The position numbers and the translations under genes were made by a program. Positions 36,183 to 46,440 of a DNA stretch of 64,000 bases are shown one piece after another (the first letter of the stretch is position 1; each line of letters begins with the position of its first letter). This DNA is from Flaccisagitta enflata. Lineage: Eukaryota; Chaetognatha; Sagittoidea; Aphragmophora. Under the pieces are notes generated by a model. The model did no database searches. It had not been told where the DNA came from and saw nothing but the letters and a program-made list of their open reading frames with translations. Location of the stretch: NCBI GenBank assembly GCA_965153355.1, contig OZ231128.1, positions 27,342,001-27,406,000 on the forward strand, given 5' to 3'.

Positions 36183-36645
36183 ATTTCGGTAATAAATAAC
36201 GAGCACCGGAGTCTTTACTGAAGAAAAATTAAACCAACGGGAAGAAAGATTGATCGATAACAATATTCGACACCCCTCACTAAAAAAAATTATATATCGG
36301 ACACACATTATATCTTATCATACAAACAGTGACACAGTGACACTTGGTCTGCTAAAACTTTCATTTGTATAAGAATTAGGAAAAATGCATGTCACCCTTA
36401 TTCAATATTCTTTTTTCAGGTCACGTTAATTCGACGTCTCTGCTTCCCTATTCGATCAGTCTGTCCATTCACCAGCTGTTTGAGTCATGGACTTTATTTG
36501 ACATCAATGCAGCTATCCCCTTACCCACTTATTCCACTGCTCCTACACATCCGCCCACGCAAAAGTCCTGATAAGGCTGACTCCACTGAATATGAATCCC
36601 TCCAACTTCCCTTCCCCCCCCCCTCTTTTTTCGGTTGGTTGATCT
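35729..36645. other. Thymosin intron 1, (GAAA)n at 36138-36182
   Basis: Otherwise AT-rich. A short GGGACCGACCGACC stretch near 36034 may be an F1 relic. Confidence 0.5.
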
Positions 36646-37492
36646 TACCATTAATGGCGGCTGTCGCCGTGAGGAAAAAAGTCGTAAGCATTGGTCACTT
36701 TCCACCATGCTTTTGACTTCAGTCACCAAAATTTTTCCTTTTTTCTGTTAGATCAAATCAAAAGCAATTGTATATATTGATTGCACTGAAAATCAGAGAG
36801 AAATAGAACTGAGCCAAATGAGCTAGATGAGCTAAAGTATTCAAAATGATTCAACCAGACAACCAGCTTTTCTCACTGATATGCTTTCTTGTATTTGCAT
36901 GCTTAAATCAAAACATTTATTTATTTATCCTATTTTAAATCAGAGAAAAACAGCAAGCTAAAAGAGCTGAATGAGCTAGAATACTTAAAAACACCTCACA
37001 GGTGAGCAGCTCTGCTCACTGACATGTTATTTTATTTTGCTTGCTTAAACAAGTATGAAAATATTTATTCATTTATCGTATTTGAAATCAGAAAAAATAG
37101 ATTGAGCTAATTGAGCTAAATGAGCTAAAATGCTCAAAAACGTCCTCACAGATGAGCAGCCATGCTCATAAACATTTTTCATGTATTTGCATGCTCAAGT
37201 AAACATGAATTCACTCCTTTATTGATCCTATACAAAATAAAAGAAAATCGAAAAAAATTTCATTCGAATTTTTTGTAAATAAATCTTTAAAAAATCATAG
37301 CGCGAAAAATATTTGTCGTAGAGCATTCTGCTTGGCGCCAAATGAAAGAGAATTATTAAATTTACTTACCCTATAAATTTCATCGGAGGCCACAATCAGC
37401 CGGAAGAGATGCACAACTTTCCTATAAGAAAATAAAAACCCTGTTTCTCTCGAATATGTCAAAAAGTTGAAGACTGACTTCGACTTTTTTCC
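36646..37492 (+). mobile_element. F2 element in thymosin intron 1, uninterrupted relative of 27398-28538
   Basis: Head TACCATTAATGGCGGCTGTC with GAGGAAAAAAGTCGTAAGCA. Three internal blocks with GAGCTAAATGAGCTAAAATG-type motifs. Tail AAAAAGTTGAAGACTGACTTCGAC with TTTTTTCCC. The head box AAAAAAGTCG is complemented in the tail. Confidence 0.7.
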
Positions 37493-38150
37493 CGATCATC
37501 GGCTCTGGTATGTGACTTTTTAATCAACTCGTCGGTGGCCTGCATTCATGTTTATTGTTGACTGACGATTAGCTGGCAGAGACCGCGAATGAAATTCCTT
37601 TCTCTCGTCGATCTCGAAGGCTGAACGGTTTTGATATATGCATGTTTTTTTTTTCTTGCGGCCAAAAACGTGACGATGAATCATCGAAGGGATGAGGTGG
37701 CAAAGAGCGAGAAGAGGGCTGAAGGGATGGGAATGCCGAATGGGCCATGGGGGTGGGGGGGGGGGAAACAAACTGACTCACCACTTTCTGAGAGGAACCT
37801 TCAAGCCATCTCTGAGTCATAAAAAATAAAAAATCGCTCGATCTCATTCCATCGTCACCGAAATCTCGGTCTCTGTTCTGAAACCTGAATCGCTGCTTTT
37901 AATCGACCAGCGCATGGGCAGACTGACGGACAGCCAGACCAAAAACGATTGCAAAAAGCCCAACATTTCATTCAGAATTGACATTGATTTGCGCAAGTGG
38001 CCCAACCTGCCCCTAGCCTATATTGCCCCACCTTCCCCTAATCGGTTACGCTTATCAATGGAATCTTGGCCACTGCAACGCGTGACGACACGGCCCTTAT
38101 GAGTTATGACTTAGCGTCTGGGACTAAAATTCGGCCACTTTGCAGTTTGC
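37493..38150. other. Thymosin intron 1, no gene
   Basis: G-rich run at 37748-37764 and a GC-richer patch 37660-37800. No supported frame. Confidence 0.4.
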
Positions 38151-38330
38151 ACCTGTGCAAGAGCTCTCCGCCGCTGCAAGTCCTTGATGAAAGCAAAACT
38201 GGATGGGGTCATCAAATTCCGACATTGCTGTTAAAATTTCATTATATAATAAACCCTTTGATCAAAACGCTATCATGTTTGGGTGAAAACTCTTCTAAGA
38301 TTGAATTGCTGCTTTGCGTGGTTATTACTA

Positions 38331-38910
38331 AGTTATCGGGCTTTTTTGGTCACAAGGAAAGAAAATTTGACACTGAGAATGATTTTATTTTTTTTGTTGA
38401 AAGAACGTATTTTGGTGTGTATAAGTCATTTTGCTGCAATATGCATATGAGGATTCGTTAACTAATGCGGAAAATATTAATCACTACTATGCTAATGTAG
38501 GACCACAGACAAATGCAAGTGTAGGCAATTCAACTCATGGCCCATCACATTACCTTCACAAACACACTGCACGAAACTCAAATTCACTCCTCCTAAATGA
38601 TGTAACCCATCAAGATATCAAGTTATCGGGCTTTTTTGGTCACAAGGAAAGAAAATTTGACACTGAGAATGATTTTATTTTTTTTGTTGAAAGAACGTAT
38701 TTTGGTGTGTATAAGTCATTTTGCTGCAATATGCATATGAGGACTCGTTAACTAATGCGGAAAATATTAATCACTACTATGCTAATGTAGGACCACAGAC
38801 AAATGCAAGTGTAGGCAATTCAACTCATGGCCCATCACATTACCTTCACAAACACACTGCACGAAACTCAAATTCACTCCTCCTAAATGATGTAACCCAT
38901 CAAGATATCA
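38331..38910. repeat. 290-bp tandem duplication inside the LINE
   Basis: 38331-38620 and 38621-38910 are nearly identical. The one difference noticed is GGATTCG against GGACTCG. Because 290 is not a multiple of three, the duplication shifts the upstream frame. Confidence 0.9.
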
Positions 38911-40484
38911 TAGAAGTATGCAAAAAGTTTACCCCTAAAACCAGCAAAGATCCAGCTGGATTTCAACAAAACATCATTCTTAGTGATGTAGACATTTTGG
39001 CACCAGTCTTGGCCCACTTAGTTAACTGCTCTCAGAAAACAGGGATTTTTCCAGAGAACGGAAAGATAGCCAGAGTTGTACCTGTATACAAACTCAAAGG
39101 AGATAAACACCTCTATGAAAATTATAGACCCATATCATTATTACCAATATTTTCTAAAATCATAGAACGCCTTATCTATAACAAAGTCTTTGAGTTTCTA
39201 GTCCGGTATGAAATTCTTTTTGAATCACAATATGGATTTCGCACAGGCCACAATACTACCCATGCGACCCTTGACTTCATAAAGAGTATTGAGGAATGTA
39301 TAGAAATGGGTCACTATGCAATTGGTGTATTCTGTGACCTTAGTAAGGCTTTTGACACCTTAAATCACTCTATTTTACTTGAAAAACTAGACCATTATGG
39401 AATCCTTGGCACAGCTCTGAAGTGGTTTGAGTCCTATCTAAGAAATCGCTATCAATATGTTGATCTCAATGGACATAGTAGCTCCAAAATCCTGCTATCT
39501 ACCGGTGTTCCCCAAGGCAGTATCTTAGGACCCCTTCTTTTCCTTCTTTATGTGAATGACCTACCATCTGCTTCAAACCTTAAAAGTGTAACTTTTGCTG
39601 ATGATACCAATCTGTTGATACAGGGATATAATTTTGAGGCATTGTCAACTCTTAATCAGGAACTTGAAGGCATAAATGACTACTTTAAAGCAAACCAATT
39701 GAAACTTAACCCCAAGAAAACTAAAACTGTTATCTTTAGGAAAAAATCACTTCCAAAAAATCAAAATCTTCCCGAGATCTACCTTGATGGAGAAAAACTT
39801 GGTATCTATGATGATGCACAATTTTTAGGAATAACCATAGATAGTACTCTTAGCTGGGAAAAGCATTGCACTAGCGTAGCAAATAAGATAGCAAGAAGTA
39901 ATAGCATGATAAACAGAGTAAAGAATCTGCTCCCACCTCCAACCCTAAAAATTCTTTACCACTCATTCATTCAACCTCATGTGCTCTATGGACTGCCCGT
40001 CTGGGGCGGATGCAGTGCCCAAAATAAAAAAAGAATAGTAAATATTCAAAAAAGAGCAATAAGAACAATAACTAAGTCCTACTTCTCTGCCCATACAGAA
40101 CCAAGAATGAAACAACTTGGACTATTAAAGTTTAATGACCTCTATGAGCAGCAGTGCCTATTGCTTATGCATGACTGCTTCTACCAGCGTGCACCAAAAA
40201 AGATACAGAACCTTTGTAGCACTCAGTATAATTGTGAATACAATCTTAGGGGCCAGGCTCAAAATCCTTTGGACCTAAAAGTGCCCAACTTTAAGTCTAG
40301 AGCTGCCTCAAATAGTTTCAGTGCTATTGGCCCAAAACTTTGGAATAATACCACAAGTGACTTAAGAAAAATGGATCAAAAAGCTCTTTTCAAAAGACAG
40401 TTAAAAAAATCGCTACTTAATAGATATACCCACAAAAGTGATTGTACAAATCCTAGATGCAAAGACAAGAAACATCACTTATAG
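38715..40484 (+). CDS. LINE reverse transcriptase, partial ORF2 (no endonuclease)
   Basis: Encodes ~588 residues of the retrotransposon polymerase that copies element RNA at a nicked target. Counting from the Leu codon at 38721, motifs in order are NYRPISLL (134-141), GFRTGHNTTHATLDFI (172-187), DLSKAFDTLNHSILLEKL (206-223, first catalytic Asp), GVPQGSILGPLLF (262-274) and FADDTN (292-297, catalytic Asp pair). A thumb and C-terminal region with WNNTTSDLR and a short Cys pair (CTNPRC) follows, then TAG-terminated KHHL. There is no in-frame Met at the start because the element is truncated and the upstream frame is broken. The endonuclease is missing, so it cannot move by itself. Confidence 0.88.
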   Translation, partial: VILLQYAYEDSLTNAENINHYYANVGPQTNASVGNSTHGPSHYLHKHTARNSNSLLLNDVTHQDIIEVCKKFTPKTSKDPAGFQQNIILSDVDILAPVLAHLVNCSQKTGIFPENGKIARVVPVYKLKGDKHLYENYRPISLLPIFSKIIERLIYNKVFEFLVRYEILFESQYGFRTGHNTTHATLDFIKSIEECIEMGHYAIGVFCDLSKAFDTLNHSILLEKLDHYGILGTALKWFESYLRNRYQYVDLNGHSSSKILLSTGVPQGSILGPLLFLLYVNDLPSASNLKSVTFADDTNLLIQGYNFEALSTLNQELEGINDYFKANQLKLNPKKTKTVIFRKKSLPKNQNLPEIYLDGEKLGIYDDAQFLGITIDSTLSWEKHCTSVANKIARSNSMINRVKNLLPPPTLKILYHSFIQPHVLYGLPVWGGCSAQNKKRIVNIQKRAIRTITKSYFSAHTEPRMKQLGLLKFNDLYEQQCLLLMHDCFYQRAPKKIQNLCSTQYNCEYNLRGQAQNPLDLKVPNFKSRAASNSFSAIGPKLWNNTTSDLRKMDQKALFKRQLKKSLLNRYTHKSDCTNPRCKDKKHHL

Positions 40485-40523
40485 TACTGCAGTAGTAAGC
40501 TCAAGCTAACTCAGTTTGGTTTG

Positions 40524-40567
40524 GTTAGGTTAGGTTAGGTTAGGTTAAGGTTAGGTAAGGTTAGGTT
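40524..40567. repeat. (TTAGG)n-like short array in LINE 3' UTR
   Basis: GGTTAGGTTAGGTTAGGTTA followed by slightly altered units, about 44 bp just after the stop codon. TTAGG is the arthropod telomere unit, but the array is short and internal. Confidence 0.8.
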
Positions 40568-41789
40568 ATTATTAAGTAATCTCTATAAAACTTTTTTTTT
40601 CTTTCCTTGACTTAAAACAAGCCACTTCACTAAACACATTCTAATTTCTATAGTCTTACTGATTCCGTCAAGACTTCATTGTCTTGATGGGCGACCTTCA
40701 TGGTCTTACTGATTGTCCCTCACGGGACCTGCTGTCCTTCCTTGGCTGTATTTACTGCAGCCATGGTCGTATTTATACTGTGTTTACAATTACAAGTTAT
40801 AAAGAAAACAAATTGTTAATCATGCATACAAATTAACAAATGTCTCATGAATCCTATTTGCAGCCTTATTTTACGATTCCTAATAACTTACCTTGCAGAT
40901 ACAACACCAGTGCCCACAGGGCAGGGGATTCTCTGTGGGAGGCCTGGGCTACTAATTTTTTTGTGGAATCGCTGTTTTGACATCGGTATCCTGTATCCAT
41001 TTGAGTATTAGTTGCCACCACTCAAGGTATTAACAACTATTTGTATTTGACTATGGGTGGTGATTGTTTCAATTTGTCTCACTTGCGTCAGTCTAAATGA
41101 AAGTTAAGAAAATTCACAATGCCTTTTATGTCATCAATGGAATTCTTGGAAACAAAAAATATTTCACTTAATAGACGCTTATTTATTCCTTTTTCTTATG
41201 TTATGGAATTTTGTTGTTAGACGTACTCGTACGTCATGTTTTTATTTATTACCGCTACCCTGGTACTGGGTTATTGTTACATATTCTTTATTTTACCGAC
41301 GTATTCGTACGTCACACTATTTAATTGTTTTCTGATTTTTATGTGATCTTGTGCGTTATGTGTTCTCTGTTTTTATCTCATCTGTATCCTACATTTGTAA
41401 TTGAAATCACGAGGGTCGACATGAACAAGCCCGTCGATGTCCTTAATTGAAACATAGAAAGTATACCATTATTTGACATGAAGGGCTTAAGCATGGTCCT
41501 CCCCCGCTGATCTATCGCCACATTGCTGTTATACGCGCCTTCGGGGAAATAAACTGTTTAAATTGAAAATTGAAATTGAAACCTGTGCAAGAGCAGTAGG
41601 TCTGTCACGTATTCTTTCGATTTTGGACGGTTTTAAAGCTCAAAGAGGCGATATCGAAAATATTGCATTTCCTTCCCTCATTTTCCCCTTCACCCCCCTA
41701 CCCTTGGCCGGCCACATCTGCCGCACAGAATCAGTGCCTCTGAACAGACTCCAGTATTCAGATTTCAGGAGAAAAAAAAAACAGAAAAA

Positions 41790-41965
41790 TAGGCCAGATA
41801 CACGGCTGCCCCAGTGACAAGGGGCTGTATTTGAGGTCACTGGAGCACTTGGGCAGGAGCAGTGAGGGTAAAGACCGCAAAAAACATGAAAAAGTAAAAA
41901 AGAGAACCAACGGACCGACCAACGGACCGACAAAGCGGGGTGAAGAGTCGAGTAGCACGCAACTG
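41790..41965 (+). mobile_element. F1 fragment, 43 bp from the thymosin exon 1 donor
   Basis: Head-like AGGCCAGATACACGGCTGCC, the microsatellite GGACCGACCAACGGACCGAC, and the tail GAGTCGAGTAGCACGCAACT with mismatched arms. Degenerate. Confidence 0.5.
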
Positions 41966-42008
41966 AGAACGGAAATCTGAAACTGCTAATAAATAGTGCA
42001 AAACTAAC

Positions 42009-42476
42009 CTCAGTTTCGCTCTTTTCCTTTTGGATATCTTCTTGGGCCGGTTTGACGTCCTTCTCGACGGTGTCGACGTGCTGCAAAGAATCGCGATCGA
42101 ATCCGGAAACGCCGGAAATCACCGCCGATTCGGCGCGTTCTTTCTTCACGTCGCCGGCGGCCGGTAAAACGTCCTTCTCCACGGTCTCCACGTGCTGCAG
42201 TTGTTCGCGATCGAAACCCTCGACGCCCGACAAGACGGCGGATTCTTTGCGTTCCTTGTCGAGATCGTCGGCGGCCGGAAGTACGTCCTTTTCGACGGTG
42301 TCGACGTGTTGCAACTTGTCGCGACGAAAGGCCGAGACGCCGGAAATGACGGCCGATTCCTTCTTTTCTTTGGCGACGTCGTCGGCGGTCGGGATTTCGT
42401 TTTTCTCGACGGTTTCCACGTGGTTTTTAAACGGGACGCCGGCGTTGATCGACGCGATGATTTGAGCCACCGACAT
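42009..42476 (-). CDS. Six-module beta-thymosin, exon 1 (gene overview)
   Basis: A multi-module beta-thymosin/WH2 protein, a family that binds G-actin monomers and regulates filament assembly in the cytoplasm. Three exons (42476-42009, 35434-35272, 33830-33757) join in phases 0 and 1 to give 234 residues. Modules begin at exactly 38-residue spacing: KNHVET (17), LQHVDT (55), LQHVET (93), LQHVDT (131), LKHAET (169), LKRTET (207). Each is followed by EK-x-x-PxxxD-xxxK. Spacers SAVISGVSGFD resemble those of insect ciboulot-type proteins. The start MSVAQIIASI is the first Met. This exon holds four modules and ends SETE before GTTAGT. It is GC-rich, in contrast with the intron. Six modules is more than the one of vertebrate beta-thymosin and the three of ciboulot. 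Confidence 0.92.
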
Positions 42477-42689
42477 TTTCTGGTTTGTTTTTTTTCAATT
42501 TTGGTCGTTTTTTGTTTTCTTCCTTTTATGGCTCACAATTGTCTCTGAAATCGTTATTAATTTTTTTCCTTCTGGTAAATCAGTATGAGTTCATGAGAAA
42601 TTTCCTTCCTCTGCCTCTCCTCTGACTCTTCCTCCCCAACCCCCTACAATCACTCCCCATTCAACTATTCCAATTCTATATGTATGATC

Positions 42690-42728
<39 letters not shown>

Positions 42729-43064
42729 AAAGAAAGAAAGAAAGAAAGAAAAGAAAGAAAGAAAGAGAAAAAAGAAAGAAAGAAGAAAAAAAGAAGAAAA
42801 GAAGAAAAGAAAGAAGAAAGAAAGAGAAAGAAAGAAAAAAAAAGAAAGATCTGATCTAAAAAGAGGGATGGACAAAAAAGACCCCATACAACGGACAGAC
42901 AAACGGATAGACAGACGGACAGAGAAAGAGAGATAGAAAATATACACAGAGAGAGAGAGAGAGACAAAGATAAATAGAGAAAGAAAATGAACACCGTGGA
43001 ACAAACAAGGACTAACTGAGAGACTAGGCAGATAGGTAGATTGATAGGCAGATACACAGAGAGA
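42477..43064. repeat. Thymosin upstream flank with (GAAA)n at 42690-42850
   Basis: AAAG/GAAA repeats with interruptions, then (GACA/GAGA) purine repeats to 43060. No promoter motif could be assigned with confidence. Confidence 0.7.
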
Positions 43065-43287
43065 AACAAGGTCATCAAACGTGCGTCGGCATTTTCACAA
43101 AAGGTTGGAAAAACAGACAGACAGACAAAAAATTTTCAAAATGACTCTTGAATCAGCCAACAAGCTCGTATCGATACCTTGAAACCTTAAAAATGTCTCT
43201 AAAAAGTCTGAAACGCCTTTGTGACGGATCGGACGGACGGACTGACCGAAAAGTGGTTTATAGAGTCGCGTAGCACGCGACTAAAAG
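43065..43287 (+). mobile_element. F1 element, GTGCGTCGG variant, sister of 24894-25155
   Basis: Head AACAAGGTCATCAAACGTGC, body ATTTTCACAAAAGGTTGG, microsatellite GGACGGACGGACTGACC, tail AGAGTCGCGTAGCACGCGACT followed by AAAAG. Confidence 0.65.
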
Positions 43288-43360
43288 AGCATGTCTGAGA
43301 AAACAATCGTGTCATGAATGATGAGGATAAATGTTTTAAGGCCATAAAAAAAAAAATGTG

Positions 43361-44245
43361 AACAGGTCGCCCAAGGGCAATATGTGGTCAGCGATACCCG
43401 TTGCCCTGCTTTGAGTGATTGTGAATTGGAGTGAGGGGAAGCAGGGCAGCGGCCCCGAAGGGGACGAAGTCCTGTAGAACACAGGGGGACTTTCGTTCAT
43501 CCTGCCTGAAGAAGTGGATGAGGTGCTATACAGGCATTCAAGAGCCTAAACTGAGGTCTAAGAAGGCTGTTGTAAGGCCTGAAAATGCCAATCTGAAGCT
43601 TGAGAGGGGGCTGACGAGGCTTGAGAAGCGCTGGATGAAGTTGAAAAGGTCAGGACTGATTTGAAGCCTGAGAGCAATAAGTTTAAACTGAATAGCTGAT
43701 TCCAGAAGCCTGAAGGCTAATTTGAGGCCTGAGAGGCCAGGATTCAGGCCTGATAATCTCGATTAGAGGCCTGAAGCCTAATTTGAGGCCTGGGAAGGCC
43801 AGGTTTATTCTGGAGTTGGATTTGAGAGGCCTGAGAGGATGGATTTGAGGCCTGAGGAGGCCAGATTTGAGGCCTGAAGACTGGATTTGGGGCCTGGGAA
43901 ACAGATTTGAGGGCCCAGAGGCTGGATTTGAGGAGCCTGATTGGCGAATTTTAGGCCTGGTAGGCCAGATTTGAGGTCTCAGAGGCTGGATTTGAGGTCT
44001 GAGAGACTAGAATTGAGGCCTCAGAGGCCTGAGAGGCTGGATTTGAGGCCCAAGAGGCTGGATTTGAGGCCTGATAGGCCAGATTTTAGGCCTGATAGGC
44101 CAGATTTGAGGTCTCAGAGGCCAGAGTTGAGGCCTGAGGGGCTTGATGAGGGGGGACGAACGGACGAACGAACGAACGGACGGACGAACGAAAGTCCCCC
44201 TGTGTTCTACAGGACTTCGTCCCCTTCGGGGCCGCTGCCCAAAAA
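43361..44245 (+). mobile_element. F3 element, complete, with GAGGCCTGAGAGGCTGGATT minisatellite
   Basis: The head is AACAGGTCGCCCAAGGGCAA with GGGCAGCGGCCCCGAAGGGG. A ~600-bp minisatellite of ~20-bp units (43540-44150) and a (GACGAACG)n tract follow. The tail is GTCCCCTTCGGGGCCGCTGC then CCAAAAAA. Head and tail are mutual complements over roughly 70 bp around the box. This is the best-preserved F3 copy. Confidence 0.75.
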
Positions 44246-44606
44246 AGGTCCATGTAACAAACACGACACGAGTGAAGAAACCCCGAGTCTGGAGGTTGAG
44301 TCGCAGTATCAACCTCTTAAGATAAGAAAATGAATTGAGGCGCGATCTTTTATCTTATTCTACATCGGAGATAACATAAAACTACAAAATATGATCCATA
44401 TACCTAACTAAATTGTAATGTGCTGCCCGTTCACTGGTCCATCCAATCTATAGTCCGCCCATTTGTCAGTATTAGAGCGTTTGTGCGTCAATCAAAAGAA
44501 TACTTGGTACTGTTAACGTTTCAAATCATGTGGTTTGTGTTTTCAACGTCGATAGTTGATCTAATGGATAGTGTCGGTCCGCTCGTCGGTCCGTCCGTTC
44601 GATATT
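44246..44606. other. No gene; short F1 microsatellite relic near 44570
   Basis: AT-rich, then GTCGGTCCGCTCGTCGGTCC just before the next F1 tail. Confidence 0.4.
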
Positions 44607-44902
44607 CTTTTTAGATGCGTCCTCGCATCTCTATAAGAGGGTTTGTCCGTCCGTCCGTCCGTCCGTCCGTCCGTCCGTCCGTCCGTCCGTTACGCCTGTG
44701 CAAAAACCGCGGTTTTCGGCCGTTTTCGGCCACGACGAGATCCTACACTGAATCTACTGCGAGACAAACATGATTTGAGAGCCTTCATTACTACTCTTGT
44801 CGTTCCATCTGTCTGTTTGTCCATCTGTCAATCCATATGTGTCACATGATCAATATACGCAGAGACACAGTCTGGACGCATCGTTGCCAGTTCGGGCTTG
44901 TT
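44607..44902 (-). mobile_element. F1 element, GATGCGTCC type, complete
   Basis: The minus-strand head is AACAAGCCCGAACTGGCAAC with GATGCGTCCAGACTGTG. The body is shared with 27428-27765. The microsatellite is a pure (GGAC)n (44645-44690). The tail is AGAGATGCGAGGACGCATCT followed by AAAAA. Exact complement over 9 bp. Confidence 0.7.
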
Positions 44903-44977
44903 TAATTTGCAAGCGGTTGAAGGGCGACTGCCTTTTGTTTTCTTTTTTTTTTTAATAAAACATGACAAAATAAGTGG

Positions 44978-45168
44978 TAAAATGCGAACACGCAACTTTT
45001 TAAGAGGCTTGTCTGTTCGTTGGTTGATCGGAGTTGAAAAGTGAAAATTCGCATTTATGAAGCTGTAGTTGTAAGTGTCTGTTTAAGGGATGAGTGAGAA
45101 GGATGGGGATTGTATGCCCCTGCCCACCTGTCCGCAACGATTTTGTGAACCCCGCGTTCCTTGTTCAA
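44978..45168 (-). mobile_element. F1 element, GTTGCGGAC type, eroded tail
   Basis: The minus-strand head is AACAAGGAACGCGGGGTTCA with GTTGCGGACAGGTGGGCAGG. The microsatellite is reduced. The tail GTTGCGTGTTCGC lacks part of its distal arm. Confidence 0.55.
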
Positions 45169-45212
45169 AATACGGATCCAAAACAAGGATCTCACCCAAA
45201 ATAGACCCCCTG

Positions 45213-45805
45213 GTGTGACATACATTGGAGAATTCTGGGCTGTGTGACATACATCGGAGAAAACTGGGTGGTGTGACATACATCGGAGAATTCTGGGCTG
45301 TGTGACATACATCGGAGAAAACTGGGTGGTGTGACATACATCGGAGAATTCTGGGCTGTGTGACATACATTGGAGAAAACTGGGTGGTGTGACATACATC
45401 AGAAAATTCTGGGCTGTGTGACATACATTGGAGAAAACTGGGTGGTGTGACATACATCGGAGAATTCTGGGCTGTGTGACATACATCGGAGAATTCTGGG
45501 CTGTGTGACATACATTGGAGAAAACTGGGTAGTGTGATATACATCGGAGAATTCTGGGCTGTGTGATATACATTGGAGACAACTGGGTGGTGTGACATAC
45601 ATTGGAGAGTTCTGGGCTGTGTTACATACATTGGAGAAAATTGGATGGTGTGACATACATCGGAGAATTCTGGGCTGTGTCACATACATCAGAGAATTCT
45701 GGGCCATGTGACATACATTGGAGAAAACTTGGTGGTGTGACATACATCGGAGAATTCTGGGCTGTATGACATACATTAGTGAAAAATTGGGTTGTGTGAC
45801 ACACG
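45213..45805. repeat. 29-bp minisatellite in an alternating 58-bp higher-order array
   Basis: About 20 units. Type a ends GAGAATTCTGGGCT and type b ends GAGAAAACTGGGTG. Both share GTGTGACATACATCGGAGAA and mostly alternate. Because 29 is not divisible by three, all minus frames stay open, which creates spurious long ORFs. Confidence 0.92.
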
Positions 45806-45860
45806 TATGTACTTACGGACAGAGAAAACTCTGAAACTTTAGTGTTCCACTGACGTGGAA

Positions 45861-46190
45861 CACAACCAGCGACAAGCGACAAGTGACAAGTGACAAGCGA
45901 CAAGCAAAGAGCGATAAGCGACAAACCACAAGCGACAAGCCACAAGTGACAGTCAACACTCAAACAAGCTACAAGCGACAAGTGACAAGCAAAGAGCGAT
46001 AAAAGACAAGCCACAAGTGACAAGCCACAAGTGACAAGCCACAAGCAAAGAGCGATAAGCGACAAGCCACAAGCCACAAGCCACAAGTGACAGTCAACAC
46101 TCAAACAAGCTACAAGCGACAAGTGACAAGTGACAAGCGACAAGGTACAAGCGACAAGCGACATGCAGCAAGTGACAAGCGAAAAAATTC
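45861..46190. repeat. 7-bp minisatellite (GACAAGC)n
   Basis: Heptamers GACAAGC, GACAAGT, CACAAGC and GATAAGC. A larger block (ACAGTCAACACTCAAACAAG) recurs at 45949 and 46090, a second-order repeat of ~140 bp. Confidence 0.9.
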
Positions 46191-46440
46191 TCTGTAGCAA
46201 GAATCACATTTCTCTTATCATTTTAACGCTACTGAGAATTCTCGGTAGTGTCAAGATCCCCAAATCTCGCTAGTCAGTGGATGCCACTGCGTCGATACGA
46301 TTTTTGTTTGAGTCTGAATCTGACTGCTCCACGGTCAAACCGGTTATGGGAATTATCCTAACTCTCGTCTAAACAAGACCAACATCTTCTAGTCACGTGA
46401 CCTTAACGATGACTCAGAAGACCTATCTAAAACTACTTGA
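46191..46440. other. No gene seen
   Basis: Unique DNA without recognisable features. Confidence 0.4.

Larger units (their letters stand above)
38165..41580 (+). mobile_element. 5'-truncated LINE with 14-bp target duplication, antisense in thymosin intron 1
   Basis: The same 14-mer ACCTGTGCAAGAGC lies immediately before (38151-38164) and after (41581-41594) the insert, a target duplication typical of target-primed reverse transcription. The insert starts mid-element, with no endonuclease domain. It carries a reverse transcriptase frame, then a ~1.1-kb 3' UTR, and ends in short ATTGAAA repeats. The protein resembles the CR1/Jockey-like clades. Near the 5' end a 290-bp block is tandemly duplicated. 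The intact reverse transcriptase frame points to a fairly recent insertion. Confidence 0.85.

Noticed and set aside
38066-38461. Open frame upstream of the LINE polymerase as an ORF1 or endonuclease
   Set aside because: It starts outside the insertion border (38165), and its sequence shows no endonuclease or ORF1 motifs. It crosses a target-site duplication.
40524-40567. Interstitial telomere or chromosome end
   Set aside because: Only about eight imperfect units, inside a retrotransposon 3' UTR.
41640-42008. C-terminal extension of thymosin exon 1 read through the donor
   Set aside because: After SETE the frame leaves the module pattern and runs into an F1 fragment. GTTAGT at 42008 and the in-phase exon at 35434 explain the true C-terminus.
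45083-45631. Long His/Ser/Pro-rich protein on the minus strand
   Set aside because: The frame is open only because the 29-bp unit lacks stops in all three phases. There are no splice or start signals.
45055-45805. Regularly spaced direct repeats, considered as a CRISPR array
   Set aside because: There are no distinct spacers. The whole 29-bp unit is repeated head to tail in a eukaryotic context.
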